This document shows positions 1 to 10,566 of a DNA stretch of 64,000 nt, one piece after another. The position numbers and the translations under genes were made by a program. Numbering within the stretch: position 1 is the first letter of the stretch; every line of letters begins with the position of its first letter. The notes below the pieces were generated by a model. The model saw only the letters and a list, made by a program, of their open reading frames with translations, was not told where the DNA came from and ran no database searches. The DNA is from Gloeophyllum trabeum ATCC 11539 (taxonomy: Eukaryota > Basidiomycota > Agaricomycetes > Gloeophyllales > Gloeophyllaceae). The stretch covers positions 24,071 to 88,070 of the forward strand of contig NW_006920425.1 in NCBI RefSeq assembly GCF_000344685.1. The letters are read 5' to 3'.

Positions 1-123
1 ATTATTTTATCAGCCCGTGTGAGGCTACGATTATCACCTCTGCTTGCTTAGCGTCTCGTTACAAAGCTATCGCTCCTCGGGCTTCAAGCTAGCACTGTTG
101 AACGTTGAACTTCAACTCAGGGA

Positions 124-1851
124 ATGCTGCGGCTTGTGTACTTCAGGAGTCGTGCTGCTGGGTATGACCCGTGCAGGAGATTATCAATCTTGTCTCGCGC
201 GTCCTCCACCTCAAGTGAATATGAACACTTCTACCGGTACACCTCGGGGCGGTGGATACACAACGAGGAAGCCCAACTAGCTGCCAGGTACACCAGGTTC
301 AACGTTGACGCTCTCAAGAGCATCGCTGTCTCTGCTGGGCATGCGGACTCTGTTACGCGTATCGTCAAACTGGCAGAAGGGGCATACAACAAGGTCTTCC
401 TGCTAACACTCGACAACTCAAGAGAGATCATTGCGCGCATCAAAACGCCGCATGCGGGCCCAGCGCATCTCGTGACCGCGAGCGAGGTCGCGACGATGGA
501 TTTCGTCCGCAGTCATCTAGGTGTACCTGTGCCGGCTGTTCTCTCATGGTCATCCCATAGCGAGCAGACTCCCGTGAAAGCGGAGTATATAATCATGGAG
601 AAAGCCCCGGGCATTGAGGTCTCCACCGTCTGGGACAAGCTTTCGAGGAGGCAACAGAGGGAGCTGGTGATCAACTGGTTGGAGATCGAGAAGCGCCTCA
701 TGGCTCCCATATCCGGAGGGTATGGCAGCTTATATTACAGAGCCGACGTGGAGCCATCTCAATACCTAAGTCTGTATCCCAACGACGAGTATCAGTCCGA
801 TTTTGTGGTGGGGCCTTCTGTCGAGAGGCATTTCTGGTCCGACGAACGGTCAAGCATGGACGTCGATCGTGGTCCTTGTACGCACGCCGACTGCCTTGCG
901 TTCGTCTTTGGCTGAACATCCTGTTATCTAGGGGAGGACCCCTTGTCATACGTGCTCGCCGTGGCGAACTGCGAACGGCGCTGGATAGAAAAGCACGCCG
1001 TCCCCGCCCAGGAATCCGGCCTCTTCGACATGCCAGTGCACCTCCGCCAGCCGCGCGCCCACCTATCCCTCTTGGACCGCTACTTCGCCGTCGCCCCGTA
1101 TCTGGTACCCCAGGACCCTTCGCTGCTAAGGCCGCTCCTCTGGCACAATGACGCGCGCTTTGCGAACGTGTTCGTGTCAGAGGACGTGTTGGCTCGCGGG
1201 GAGGTGCAGATCACGAGCGTGATAGACTGGCAGCATACGGCGCTCCTTCCTCTATACCTGCAAGCGTACGTACCCAAAATGTTCCGGTACCACGGCACCA
1301 CGGTCCTGCCTGCTGGGGACCAATTGCTCTCTTTGCCGGAGAACCTCAATACTTTAGATGAGGAGGACCAAGCCACCGTCAAGGCGGATGTGTACCGCGG
1401 CAATCTGCATAAACTGTACGAAATCTACTGTGCGAGGATCAACCCCGAGTATCATAAAGCGCTCACCCTGGCGACACGAGAGTTGATTCACTACCCCGTC
1501 AAGTTCTCCGCGAAAGTGTGGTCCAGCACGTTCATGCTCCTGCGCGAGTTCCTCATGCGCATAACCGCGCACTGGGACGCCATCGCCCCTGGCGCAAGCG
1601 TGCCCTGCCCCATCAGCTTCACCGAGGAGGAGAGGCAGGCGCACCTGGAGGAGCGCGAGGACTGGCAGCGCGCGCAGGACGGCAAAGACGGGCTGGATCG
1701 GATTCTGGGGGTGGACGCCGACGGATGGGTGACCGAGGAGGGGTATGAGGAGGCGGTGAGGAGGAATTGGGAGCTGCAGGAGGGATATGTGCGCATGGGC
1801 GCGGAGGATCCGGAGAGGGTGTTGCGGAATTGGCCGTATCGGCCGAGATGA
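124..1851 (+). CDS. AIM9-like phosphotransferase (APH fold)
   Basis: Two exons, 124-877 and 932-1851. The 54-nt GT-AG intron removes an in-frame stop and rebuilds a Trp codon (RGPWEDPLSYV). The product is 557 residues. The N-terminus is Arg/Ser-rich and fits a mitochondrial presequence; the body opens with RYTSGRWIHNEE, typical of fungal AIM9/FMP29-like proteins. The aminoglycoside-phosphotransferase/kinase-like fold is shown by EGAYNKVF (nucleotide-binding loop), the Lys in IARIKTP, the brenner-type motif LLWHNDARFANVFV and the metal-binding VIDWQ. Yeast AIM9 affects mitochondrial inheritance, but the substrate of the family is not established. Agaricomycetes usually carry many paralogues, so a gene symbol is not assigned. 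The start was chosen because it keeps the presequence; no alternative in-frame ATG precedes the conserved block closely. Confidence 0.88.
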
Positions 1852-2081
1852 AGTCGCCCCACGATGCCGCTGCAATAATGACTCGCCGCCTTCGTGATGG
1901 GCGAAGGCTTGTCCGGGTTTCTCTCGCCCGCCGGGGAAACCCCCACAAGTGCCATCGTGCTCGAAGGGGGATGTTCGCAAAGAGACAACATCAGTCGAGA
2001 ACTCGAGTACAATAGTACACCCATAGGCAGGGGAACTTTTCTCCTCCTTCTTGAAACCCCCGCCCACCAACATCTGACTAT

Positions 2082-2899
2082 CTACTCTCGATCGGGAAGT
2101 TTATTGTAAATATTATTGAGATCCGCGCGTTCTTCCTCGACAGTAGGCAACTTCTTCACCACCCTCGCCGGTGCGCCAATCGCGACAGAATACGGTGGTA
2201 TGTCCTTCGTGACGACGGAGCCCGCACCAATCGTGCACCCGCGCCCGATGGTGACGCCGGGGAGGATGATGGCGCCGCCGCCGATCCAGCAGTCGTCCTC
2301 GATGCGCACGGGCAGGCCGTACTCGACGAACTTGATGCGCGAGAGGACGGAGGTGTCGTGCCCCGCGCAGTAGATGCTCACGTTCGGCCCGCACTGGACG
2401 CGGTCGCCGATGACGACGAGGCTGACGTCCAGGACGGTGAAGCTGCGGTGAGTCAGGATGTCAGGGGACAGCACGCAGACGCAACTGGGGGCCGCACTTG
2501 AAGTTGAAGAAGCAGTTTTTGCCGATGATGGTGTTGCACCCGTAGTCGGGGGTGAAGGGCGGCTCGATGAAGGTGCCCGGCCCGACCCTGCCGAGCATGT
2601 TCTGCAGGAGGAGCTGCTGGGTGTGCGCGTGTTCGTCGGGGCTAAGTGTGCTCGGGTCAAGGTGGTTGAATTCGTACGCCGTACAGCGTGCTGTGTGACG
2701 GCCCTCCAGCAGTTTAGGATGCAGGGGATCATACCTACATAGATCGAAGGACGAGGTCAGCAAATATTCAGTCGATGCATGCTAACACGAACAGCATGCC
2801 AGAAATCATCTTCTCATATTCTTCGCACCATGGCGTTCCCTTGAGGTTACGCGCTAGCTCGATAAGTTTCTCGTCTTTCTCCTTCCTGTAGCTAGCCAT
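2082..2899 (-). CDS. Maltose/galactoside-type O-acetyltransferase (NodL/LacA family)
   Basis: Three exons on the minus strand: 2793-2899, 2486-2734, 2082-2442, separated by 58-nt and 43-nt introns; 238 residues. The N-terminal maltose-acetyltransferase domain reads EYEKMISGML then YDPLHPKLLEGRH across the first junction. It is followed by a left-handed parallel beta-helix of hexapeptide repeats (VSLVVIGDRVQCGPNVSIY, then WIGGGAIILPGVTIGRGC). The catalytic His is in CAGHDTSV, and the end APARVVKKL is the usual family C-terminus. The expected reaction is acetyl transfer from acetyl-CoA to a sugar hydroxyl; the natural acceptor in fungi is unknown. The last exon is converged upon by the AIM9-like gene, leaving a 230-bp spacer. 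The first splice choice restores the conserved ML-YDP join; the second junction (FKCGPHFTVLD) is less certain. Confidence 0.85.
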
Positions 2900-3026
2900 C
2901 GTTGCAGGAGGAGGATGCCCGGTTAAATATCGGCGTTTACCCCACACTGTGCAGATGTCGAGATGTCTATGTTTTGACTCGGTCATGACGTCAACAATCG
3001 ACTTCAGTCCCAGTTCACTTGCAACG

Positions 3027-4323
3027 ATGTCTGCTACACCTGCGAGGAAAGTTGCCATTGTCACAGGAGCCGCTCAAGGAATTGGCAGGGGCATCGCAGT
3101 CCGTCTGGCCTCGGACGGCTTCGACCTTGCTATCAACGATATTGCAGCGAACGCCGACAAGCTGAACGATGTGCTGAGAGACCTGACCGCTCACCGCATA
3201 CAGCAGGAGCAACGAGTCGTTATTGTCGTCGCAGATGTCAGCAACGAGAAGGAGGTGAAAGATATGATAGACACCGTGGCTAACGAGCTAGGCGGGCTTG
3301 ACGCGGTGAGCACGGGATCCCGACGGTACATCTGCACTGAGACCGACGATATCCCTCCGTAGATGGTAGCCAATGCGGGTGTCGTCGTGAATAAACCTAT
3401 CCTCGATAGTGAGGCCTCTCCCCGACTTGCTACGCATCAGGTTTCTCAGAGGGTATTCCAGCGTCCGCCGATGAATGGGACCGCCTAATGAGCATCAACG
3501 CGAAGGGGACCTTCCTCTGCTACAAGTACGCTGCCGAGCAGATGATCAAGCAAGGGCGAGGCGGGAGGATTGTAGGTACGACCACCCTTCTAGGCGAACC
3601 AATCTTGGGCTGTATGCGCTAGACTAGCACTGAAATCGGTCTCACACAGGCGCGTGCTCCATCGTCGGAAAGAAAGGTACCATCCCGCACGACCGCAGCT
3701 ACATATGCATCTCACCCCTTCTCCCCCATGAATCCTGAATTCCAGGCACGCCCGAAGCAGCGGCGTACTCCGCGTCCAAATTCGCCGTCCGCGGGCTCAC
3801 CCAGAGCGCAGGTAAATCCTGCTGACCCTCTATCCATGCAGGCTCATTACTTTCACTCCAGCTCAGGAATGGGGAAAACACGGCATCACCGTGAACGCGT
3901 ACGCCCCGGGACCCATAGACACCGATTTCCGTACGTCCGCTCACCACTCACCGAGTCGATCCTCACATATCCTTTCAGTCGCAAAGTTCGACGAGTACCA
4001 CACCTCCAAATCCGGCGCTCCCAAGGGCTCCTGGCGCGAAGCGGTACGCGTCCTCTTCCCTCTCCTTCCAGCGGACTGAGATTACTGAGAACGCATATAT
4101 CCACAGCAAAAGGCCACCACCGCGACGGGAACCCTGGGCACGCCACAGGACGTCGCGGGCCTGGTATCCTACCTCGTCTCGGACGCTGCCAGGTTCATTA
4201 CGGGGCAGAGTGTGAGTAATTCTTCTGTTCTACCCTGAGCTGTGTCTTGGGTGGGTCGGGAAGTTGGATTATTGATTGTATGTGATGCAGATTATTATTG
4301 ATGGTGGGGCGGTCTTTGATTGA
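3027..4323 (+). CDS. Short-chain dehydrogenase, acetoin/diacetyl reductase-like
   Basis: Nine exons: 3027-3305, 3363-3408, 3462-3575, 3650-3676, 3746-3811, 3862-3930, 3979-4043, 4107-4211, 4291-4323; 267 residues, the normal length for a classical SDR. The Rossmann cofactor loop is TGAAQGIGRG, the structural NAG motif is in VANAGVVV, the catalytic Ser is in GACSIVGKK, and the catalytic pair is YSASK. The C-terminus is SIIIDGGAVFD, typical of this family. An acidic residue pair after beta-2 (INDIAAN) suggests NAD(H) preference. Closest in pattern to fungal acetoin (diacetyl) reductases and meso-butanediol dehydrogenases; the true substrate cannot be read from sequence. It starts about 130 bp from the divergent acetyltransferase, so the two share a short bidirectional promoter. 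All introns are 48-79 nt with GT-AG ends. Confidence 0.88.
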
Positions 4324-4621
4324 GGCGCCGCCGCTCGACCAGGAGAACATTGAAAGCAGGGAGGCGGGGAGTGGTCTAAGTGTCGGTATGGATGTATCGT
4401 ACGAGATTCGCGGGGTGTGTGTATCAGGAATTTGTTATTGTACTAACAGGATATAGCATGAAATTTCCATTTCGCTTGTGAGTGATTCATGTTTTGCATT
4501 GTCCCGGCCTGACTGTCGGCTACTGATCGTCTGCTACATAGATGCATTCCTTTTCTACCATCCGTTTACGGATCGCAGTGGACGCTATATGCACGCGGGA
4601 CATGGTGCTCCTGTTAGTGTC
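4324..4621. other. Intergenic, no gene seen
   Basis: About 300 bp between the SDR stop and the left limit of the kinase-derived repeat as far as it can be traced. The homology may extend further left, because the matching copy runs off the end of the window at 64000. No coding or RNA signal was recognised. Confidence 0.4.
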
Positions 4622-5336
4622 CTCAGCCATGCAATCACGGTTTCAATCACGACTGACTGCCCAGGCCGCGTCAAGCCTCTCCCGAATGATTCCAATTCTA
4701 ATTTGGTCTGGCACGCCATACCATAGCAAAGACCGACAAGTGACGACGAACAGGCAATAGCTAAACCTCGAGGGAAAAGCTGGCATTGCATTAGGAGAGC
4801 TCGCCGCTATATACCTCGTCTGCGGGTGGCTGGCAGGATGCTACAAGGTGGTTGCTACTATCCGATCAGTCGTACGGACTGTGAAGGACCGAACATACGG
4901 GGGGAAGGCTTCAGACTACCATGACAAGCAGGAGGGCTCAAAGAATGTACGTAACCTCCATATATGCGTCTGCATCGAAGCTGACCTGGATGAAAGTTCC
5001 CTGGACGACAGAACTATCCCGGTTTCCCACGCACCGCATATCAAACGCCTCGCATCGACGAAGTGTACGAAAGAGATACATGCTCCCTAGTTCGTCTCTC
5101 GGTCTCCATATCACACTCGCCCCTACTGACCGCACCCCAGTCACCCGCTCGCTCCCCCACCCTCTTCGATCCCGCGGAGTTCCCACCCAGCCGCCCACCC
5201 TCTTCACCCCCTCCTCCCCTCCCCCTATGCTGTCCCTAGCGTCCTTCGCCTGCACCGCCCGCCTCGGCAAGGGCGCCTCCGGCGTCGTCTTCTCCGCGCG
5301 GAACCGCGCCTCGGGGCGGCTCGTCGCCGTCAAACT
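4622..5336 (+). repeat. Inverted-orientation duplicate of the kinase 5' region (partner at 63283-64000)
   Basis: This block matches the reverse complement of the right end of the window. It has three parts. The outer part (4622-4719) matches with no difference over 98 bp. The middle part (4720-4852) is in the same plus-strand orientation in both copies and so is inverted relative to its flanks. The inner part (4853-5336) carries the beginning of the kinase open frame, matching at roughly 90% with small indels. Homology stops abruptly after the codon following the catalytic VAVK lysine. Confidence 0.9.
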
Positions 5337-5352
5337 GCAATTCCGTCGCTGA
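4921..5352 (+). pseudogene. Truncated protein kinase N-terminal fragment
   Basis: A 143-codon frame ending in FACTARLGKGASGVVFSARN-RASGRLVAVKL and then unrelated QFRR and a stop. It keeps the glycine-rich loop (GKGASGVV) and the ATP-binding Lys of a protein kinase but lacks everything after subdomain II: no HRD, DFG or APE. It is a duplicate of the 5' end of the kinase at 61970-63701. Between the kinase start and the glycine loop the two copies differ by indels that shift the frame out and back, as expected of a dead copy. Many differences are G-to-A or C-to-T in this copy. The 133-bp upstream segment is inverted relative to the intact gene. Confidence 0.85.
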
Positions 5353-7063
5353 CCTGCTTTCGACGCTACTTTGCTTCTCGAGCGCGTAGGCTTGTCTCTG
5401 TGGAGCTCTCGCGCCTGGCTCCAAGGAGCCTCGAACTCTGCCGTACGTGCTCCTAATCTGTAGTTTTCGACCGTCCTGTTTACACGGTCCATGCTGAATA
5501 TCTACTCGTATAGTGAATTACTAGATTGCAAACTGCATGGCGTGGCACGCCTGCTTGCCTAGCTGTGGCAGGTCCGTGTCCTCAAAGTCGAATTTGCAGC
5601 GATCGAATTCCAGTAGGTACGCGCGGCTTCCATATTATACGTGGACTTGCCGTGACGTTGGCGCTGACAACCGATGACTCTTGTAACAGGTACTGCTCTA
5701 TCGCGAAACGCCGCGCGCGCGGGCGTAGCGTAAGGTGTGATCGCGACGTTTTGATGCCTACAGATGTTCGCGCCGTCACGGTTGGATGGTGGGCCCATTG
5801 TGCTGCGTCTATGGAAATCGACCACTAGGTATTCTGCAAGACTCGAATGGTATGTATTCCGAGACCGGAGGCCCGGGAATCCGGGGCAGGGATGAGCTGC
5901 CCGTCGATCGCGCTCACCGGCAATGAGCGGCGGCGACCACTCCACGCGCGTACGTACGCTCGCGTCGTCCCTGAGTCAACCGGAGAAGCACTGACACTTG
6001 GGAGATTTCGCAGCGGATGGTACGGCTGCAATTTACCGTCTCCGCGGGGCGGTCACGAGATACGCTGGATTCGCGGGTATATAAGACAGGCGGTTTGGTA
6101 GGAGGTACGCTATCCTCTTCTCTCCCCCCCCCTTCTCTGTATGCGACGTGCGCTGTTCTGGTCGCCTGTGGCGACTGAAGCTGGCTGTCCTTTCCGCAGC
6201 TGAAGGGTCAGGATGTTGGTAAGAGTTTTGTATCGTCCCCTGTACCTCTCTATTGATAGCGCCCTCGCATTCCAGTGCTGATAGCTTGACGGCGCTGCTC
6301 GCATAAAGCGGCGAGGAGTTGAATACCAAGTAAGTCCCCCTTGTCCTATTTGAATAACAACGCTTGACATGAATGTATATTTTGCTGCTTCGGCTGTGAC
6401 AAATATAACGCGCGGAAGATTGCGGCGCTACGGGTAATGGGTTCGTACCAGGAATGGTAAGCTATCATGATTGTCGTCATCGTCGCACTAGTCTCAATCG
6501 CCCGTGTAGATATTCAGAACGTCGGCTTTGAGCAAGGGTGATCTTCGGTGAGGGCTTGCTTGTGGGTGTTTATTGTCCTGTGCCTCGTCCGGGGATGACT
6601 AACAGATGAATACCAAGAATGTAGTCTCCCCTCGGTAGGTGTAATGGTACGAGCGCGGTATGCCCTTTAACGGAGTGATCACTTGAGAATATGGGGTAAG
6701 GAGGAGATTTTTACACCGCAGCTCTGCACTAACTGTACATGTGCTACCAGTCTCCCTGCCAATCATAGGTTCTTTCGGAGGTGACATGGCGGGGCCGCTG
6801 TTCAGTCTGTGCTGGATCGCACGTCGCTATCCGGATGTAAGGCTTACCGTACGAAGGCGAGGTCCGTCAAGAGCTATGTACGAGCAGGCAACCCGACGAC
6901 AATTGCATTACCCCCGCTAGCTACGCTACGTACTGTACATCCCCGACTCCCACGCTAGTGGGGGGAGGGTTTTGTCGAGAAGAAACGTCCGCACTACCAT
7001 ACGACTCGCTCTCCGTGAGAAATTTATGTAATAAGGCTGTAAGGCCACACTTGTGTGGCAGGA

Positions 7064-7501
7064 CCCGCTACCTTGGCTATGAACTCATTTATTTATATGC
7101 TGGGCGAGCTTTCAATTTATAGAATTCAAGGTCTCTGTGCTTCATTGCGGTAAAGGCCTGAGCGAGAAATATGATTCAGGACATTCTATGTCCGACCTCG
7201 CCATACCTCCGGGATCTACCTGATCCAACCTCCGGTGGCCAAGCAGACCTTGATGTGTAACCGTACGTTTTGACTCATGCTCCGTTTTGTCGAGTACATA
7301 CCGTGTACAGTATATCTTACAGTGAGCCTGCCAGAGAGGCCCAGAGCGTGTGAAGCGAGGCCTAAGAGTGCGAAGGCAAGTCTGATCGTGGGAATCTTAT
7401 ATGCAATTTGTTTAGGGTAGGTCAGATCTTCGACAGATCTTGCAAAAATGGCGGGCGAGTTGATTAGAGACTCGCTCTAAAAACCCACTACCCAAGGTAG
7501 C
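7064..7501. repeat. Inverted-repeat pair CCCGCTACCTTGG, about 438 bp apart
   Basis: CCCGCTACCTTGG at 7064 is repeated as its exact reverse complement at 7489-7501. A 13-bp perfect pair at this spacing is unlikely by chance. I see no target-site duplication outside it and no coding capacity inside, so an old non-autonomous element is possible but unproven. Confidence 0.35.
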
Positions 7502-7533
7502 GGGAATCGATTCAATATCTCAGCCCGATGTCA

Positions 7534-7576
7534 CGTTGAACGGTTGATTGAGACGGTCTCAATCAAGCGTTCAACG
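7534..7576. repeat. 43-bp near-perfect palindrome
   Basis: Two 21-nt arms around a single G, with one mismatch, beginning CGTTGAACGG and ending GCGTTCAACG. It would form a strong hairpin or cruciform. It lies 33 bp right of the inverted-repeat pair above. No poly-T follows, so it is not an evident terminator; a transposon-terminal hairpin is one possibility. Confidence 0.6.
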
Positions 7577-9504
7577 TTCCTTTCGGGAGTCGGGGACTGG
7601 CGCTTGCGCCGCTACGATAGCGTAGTTTATCACGCTGTGCAACCAGGGAAGACGTGCCGTCGCCTTCACCGTCCCCGGCATGGTTCACGACGACGCACAC
7701 TGTGGTGGAGTGTCTGCACCGGGCTTGACTAGTCCGTGTACGGGTCATGTCGGGCTGTGAGAGGCGGGGCGGGACGAGCCGTCATCTCTAGTACTCCTTC
7801 TCGGATGCGAGCGTGGATGGCTAGCAGGCGAGCGCTATGACCCGTCGCCGGGTGGCAATGCGAGAGCGGTGGCACCGAGTTCCCTCGTCGATGCTGGCGG
7901 TGCGCGTCCCTGAAGCACGTTGGTGGACGCTCGACGACCGGCGACGCCGGAGTGCTCGGGAGGCATGCCGTTAGGGAAGCGCCGGGGTCTGGTTGGTGGC
8001 AATCGCGCGGAAGCGGGGGAGGTAGCTGATCCCGCTTGCAGGAATGGGTCACTACTGGATAGTTTACTTGTTGTAGCCAGCTGCCCGATGAAATAAGAAT
8101 TAACTGGACTTGCCTGGATAGAGTGTACAAGACAAGACCTGCGTCCAGTACTTGGGACATCTGAGTCCTGAGCCTCGGAAATTCTTGCAAGCGCTAGAAG
8201 TGTCACTTGCCTTGTGCTGTTAAGCTCAATCAACCGCGACTCCCACGATCCCGGTGCCCCATGATACCTGGCATTTCTGGGACGCCGGGAGGGCCTGATG
8301 GGCGAGGACTCGTTAACATCCCAGGAACGTCGTCGCGCAGTATATGCGCTGAAATCGGGCTGAGCGCTGGGAACGTTCTAAACGGCGAGTGGAAGTCGAA
8401 GAGCGAGGTCGGACGTCGACGAGACAAGTGCAGCGTCAAAGTCGAAGACGTCGGGCGGCAAGGGAGCGAGCACAACGACTTCTTCAAGAGCAGTATGCGA
8501 CGGAAGCAAATGTGCAAAACAGCCAGGAACGAGCGAGGACGTGGCTGTCATACTTACACGTTATAAACTCGTTCCGAGAGCGAGCTGGTCACTGCTTAAG
8601 ACAGTTACAACCTGTGAAATTGTCTGCAAGGTCATTGGACTGGGAAGACTGCTATCCATGACATTGACCTGGGCCCTAGTTGCTCTATATTTGGGGAGAA
8701 CCTGTTAATTATTGTCTGTATCGCGGGATACTGATCCGTTAGCTGGAAGGGGGAGAAAATGCCGGTCTCGGAGTGAGGCTGAGCCTCCTGTTGTCAGTCG
8801 TGTCTTGACGCCAAGGGGCACCCACGGGCCTACCTCCTTGCTAATCTTACCTAGTGCGGGAGTACGACGTCTTCTTGACCAGACATGTTCAAAGTGCCTC
8901 AGAGTGCTTCCGGCCACCGCGCAGAGGCTGTCAACCCGTGGCGCTACATCAGCGCAGAGTGGGGACAGGAATAGCTTCATTTGATGAGAGAGAAGGTGCC
9001 GGCGTGCCTTTCGTGCGTATATTTGGATCGCACGGGAAGAGGATGCCTTCTCGAGCTTCGTGGGTCTTCGTCCTGCATCACCTGGTCGATGAGTTGCTGG
9101 TATGTCCTGGTTGTCGGAGATTGGTGGGCTCGTATGCTGATCCGTCAGTTGGATTCAAGCCGGGGTAATCCATGGCTACTTGCAAAAGTTGAGTGGTATT
9201 TACTCGCTGTCCTTCAGTTCTGTCAGTGGACAAAGGCGTGAGATGGCTGCTATTGGTCTTAAGGTTTTGTTAAGGCTTACCTGGTCTCTCTGGGCGACCC
9301 CGTTCTTGAAATATATCCGGCGGAATAATGCGAAGAAACACTTCTAGCCTGGATGTTGCGATCGTGGGTATCGCGAATTGCGGTCCGGGGCTCGTATGGC
9401 CAGGCTGTCCCGCTGAAATCGGGCATGAGATACAGGTGGTGTTCCGCTACGCCTGCGATATACAGCACCCCTTCCCAACAAACGCTGCTTGCCAGTGATA
9501 ACGG

Positions 9505-9865
9505 GTATACCTAGGACCTTGGATTATAGAGGCCGTTCCGGGATCTCAACTTTCGATGTCCGCATAGGAGACCGCCCGATCCTCCGCTCTTGTCCACGGC
9601 CTTGAACCTCCTTGGACGCTGACATGTCCAAATCCGGTAACTTTGCTGACAGATTAGTCAGAAATAGCCCTCAGAATCCCAAAATTTCCTCCCGCGACCT
9701 CTCCCGGAGGGCGACCAGTCCGAATTCTGGTCATTTTGTCCGCATAGGTCTCCGGCATCGGCTCGCCGGGGTTGGCTTTTTGTCCGATCGTGACACGGGC
9801 GGGTCCCAGGTTTGTCCGGATAGTGACACGGGATCTATCCGTATAATCCAGGGTCCTGTATACCT
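9505..9865. mobile_element. Small non-autonomous TIR element with 8-bp target-site duplication
   Basis: The element is 9513-9857 (345 bp), flanked on both sides by the identical octamer GTATACCT (9505-9512 and 9858-9865). Its ends are inverted repeats of about 16 bp: AGGACCTTGGATTATA on the left and the complement of AGGACCCTGGATTATA on the right, one mismatch. Inside are repeated subterminal motifs: TGTCCGCATAGG at 9557 and 9737, and TGTCCG-ATCGTGACACGGG at 9781 with TGTCCGGATAGTGACACGGG at 9813. No transposase frame is present. The 8-bp duplication is compatible with hAT and some other cut-and-paste superfamilies; the superfamily cannot be assigned here. Confidence 0.8.
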
Positions 9866-10566
9866 GCGTTCAGATTACTGTACGATGTAAATAATACCCC
9901 GCGTGCAATAAATACGTCCGAGATATATCACCTGAATCAGCTGTCAGCTGGCTGGCGACGGAAGCAAATGTCCAATTTGAAGGCGTTGGACAGTCAGGCA
10001 CGAGCGATGCAGTGACGAGGACGAGATCTCTTGATGACTGTTCCTCGGCAATCACGACCTTCCAAATACAGAAAAACATACGGTTCGACATACGCCCACG
10101 TGTCGGCAATTGGCAGTGCAAATCGGGCATACTACACATGCCAAACACGGTCGATGTCAATGTCCGAAGTATCCATCGATGGCGTGCATCGCATCCTTGC
10201 AGTCAGAAATGCTCGCCTTCTATTCCTTCAAGCCTTCGTCGTCTCTCCAACCTACCCTATCCCCGTCCGCGTCTGCATTCGCACAAACGCATATTGTGCA
10301 AAACGGTAGAAATCAAAGGTGAGGATCAGTGATGGTGAGCACAGATGATGGGAGGGCGCGCTGTTTGCCGTTTGCTATTCTTTCTCCATGGGAAGTGTGA
10401 CCTTGTGATATTATTGTGATAAGATGTTTGGGAGGACCCAGGGGGATCAACGCAGTCTCGCCCTTCTCTCTTCCTACCACACACTTGCTTTCGCAGAACT
10501 CATCTCGTCTACCATTAGGCATTCTACCACTCTTCAAGCGATATAACTAGGACACAGCCCAAAGTC

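Larger units (their letters stand above)
5353..9504. other. Gene-poor 4.1-kb stretch
   Basis: Open frames here are short, overlap in several phases and carry no recognisable motif or splice logic. One Arg/Glu-rich frame (8389-8661, plus strand) reads like an eroded coding fragment but was not recognised. The stretch holds a 13-bp perfect inverted repeat at 7064-7076/7489-7501 and a 43-bp palindrome at 7534-7576 (listed separately), and runs of C at 6125-6134. It looks like degraded mobile-element sequence flanking the 9513-9857 element. Confidence 0.5.
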
